Assembly (NCBI GenBank): GCA_015501075.1
Contig: JADNYJ010000284.1
Location: forward strand, 1-43,184
DNA from: Gymnopilus junonius
Taxonomy: Eukaryota > Basidiomycota > Agaricomycetes > Agaricales > Galerinaceae
DNA: 43,184 nt
Direction of reading: 5' to 3'
Shown here: positions 43,101 through 43,184 of the stretch, piece after piece
Layout: each line of letters starts with the position of its first letter
Numbering within the stretch: position 1 is the first letter of the stretch
Made by a program: the position numbers and the translations under genes
The notes under the pieces: generated by a model
The model's database searches: none
The model's input: only the letters and a program-made list of their open reading frames with translations
What the model was told of the DNA's origin: nothing

Positions 43101-43184
43101 ACCTTGCAGACCATGGGAGAAGGTGCTGGTATCTGCGTATAGGGGGGGCCAAAGTCCGAATCATCTTCGTCATTGGCAAATGTG
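40138..43184 (-). CDS. Multi-exon acidic, low-complexity protein of unknown family, 5' end beyond the window; possible frameshifts
   Basis: A chain of minus-strand exons runs from the right edge to a stop at 40138: FANDEDDSDFGPPYTQIPAP, SDDMSQKDVIALVEDGTGEG, NEMDVDDEGNAFAKVKQQMS, then GWFPRLAEIRDKNLYNTFLA, QARNEYYRKKTENMTDLEKE and MGISRIDNEVNMVTFIFDTS, WACDTKHIVK. Next are SHLIRARLAPKRKLAIARAE, DDDDVVEIVDNPRPAKKLK (nuclear-signal-like), a Ser/Ala/Lys-Pro repeat (ASKPTAMASTSASKPAVAPS) and MDPRVRMTAYGLKEYS. The last exons give SWLPRFNSASITPANMKALG, YANIPLVMTDTGKVLLIACD and a final acidic GGDMDVDMDIFGPLA. Introns have GT..AG ends (GTGAGTACC at 42266, GTAAGTGCT at 42009). CpG is frequent. The coding frame appears to change near 41870 at a CTG run, and near 43020/42895. 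These could be real lesions, missed introns or errors. No function is recognised. Confidence 0.5.

Noticed and set aside
1..43184. tRNA, rRNA or CRISPR features
   Set aside because: No cloverleaf with paired arms and TTCRA loop, no rRNA-like core and no regularly spaced identical repeats with unique spacers were seen; the tandem arrays have no spacers.

Overview
The window looks like a repeat-rich stretch of a filamentous basidiomycete genome, most likely an Agaricomycete. The evidence is the gene families that can be read despite decay: a FunK1-type fungal protein kinase, a Plavaka-type CACTA transposase, a basidiomycete HNH-nuclease-domain protein, a MULE transposase, Ty1/copia and RNase H-bearing LINE elements, and several unnamed basidiomycete multicopy families. 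Introns are short (about 45-65 nt) with GT..AG borders. No rRNA, tRNA, CRISPR array or prokaryote-style operon was seen. The species cannot be fixed from the sequence alone.

Layout. 1-3.2 kb: the edge of a gene running off the window, then a diverged tandem satellite of about 175 bp with partly dimeric organisation. 3.2-11.2 kb: nested mobile elements. These are a copia remnant with its 3' LTR, a 5'-truncated LINE with poly(A) and 15-bp target duplication, an HNH-domain gene lying between two related LTR-like repeats, and the tail of a Plavaka transposase. 11.2-13.7 kb: a degraded FunK1 kinase. 14.4-16.2 kb: a decayed unnamed basidiomycete family gene. 16.3-17.5 kb: an inverted-repeat element and a cluster of hairpins. 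17.5-21.1 kb: a CpG-rich island with a 278-codon open gene on the minus strand and a possible small divergent gene. This is the part most likely to hold living genes. 22.8-36.3 kb: a graveyard of pseudogenes (small secreted protein, MULE transposase, two copies of a retropepsin-like gene, polyprenyl synthase, MFS transporter, F-box/LRR-like gene) with a hAT-type MITE carrying a perfect 8-bp target duplication. 36.6-40.1 kb: four different tandem or low-complexity arrays around a decayed multi-exon gene. 40.1-43.2 kb: a CpG-rich, multi-exon, acidic and low-complexity gene that continues beyond the window.

The strongest single pattern is how the genes died. In at least ten separate remnants on both strands the premature stop is TGA at a place where Arg (CGA) is expected or plausible. 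In the small secreted protein gene a splice donor also appears to have changed from GT to AT in a CpG. CpG is almost absent from these regions (none seen in 1141-2760, one in 10501-11220) but common in the LINE, in 17.5-21.1 kb and in 40-43 kb. This fits long-term methylation and deamination of repeats, with sharp borders between protected and mutated compartments. All protein family names are by eye, without a database search.
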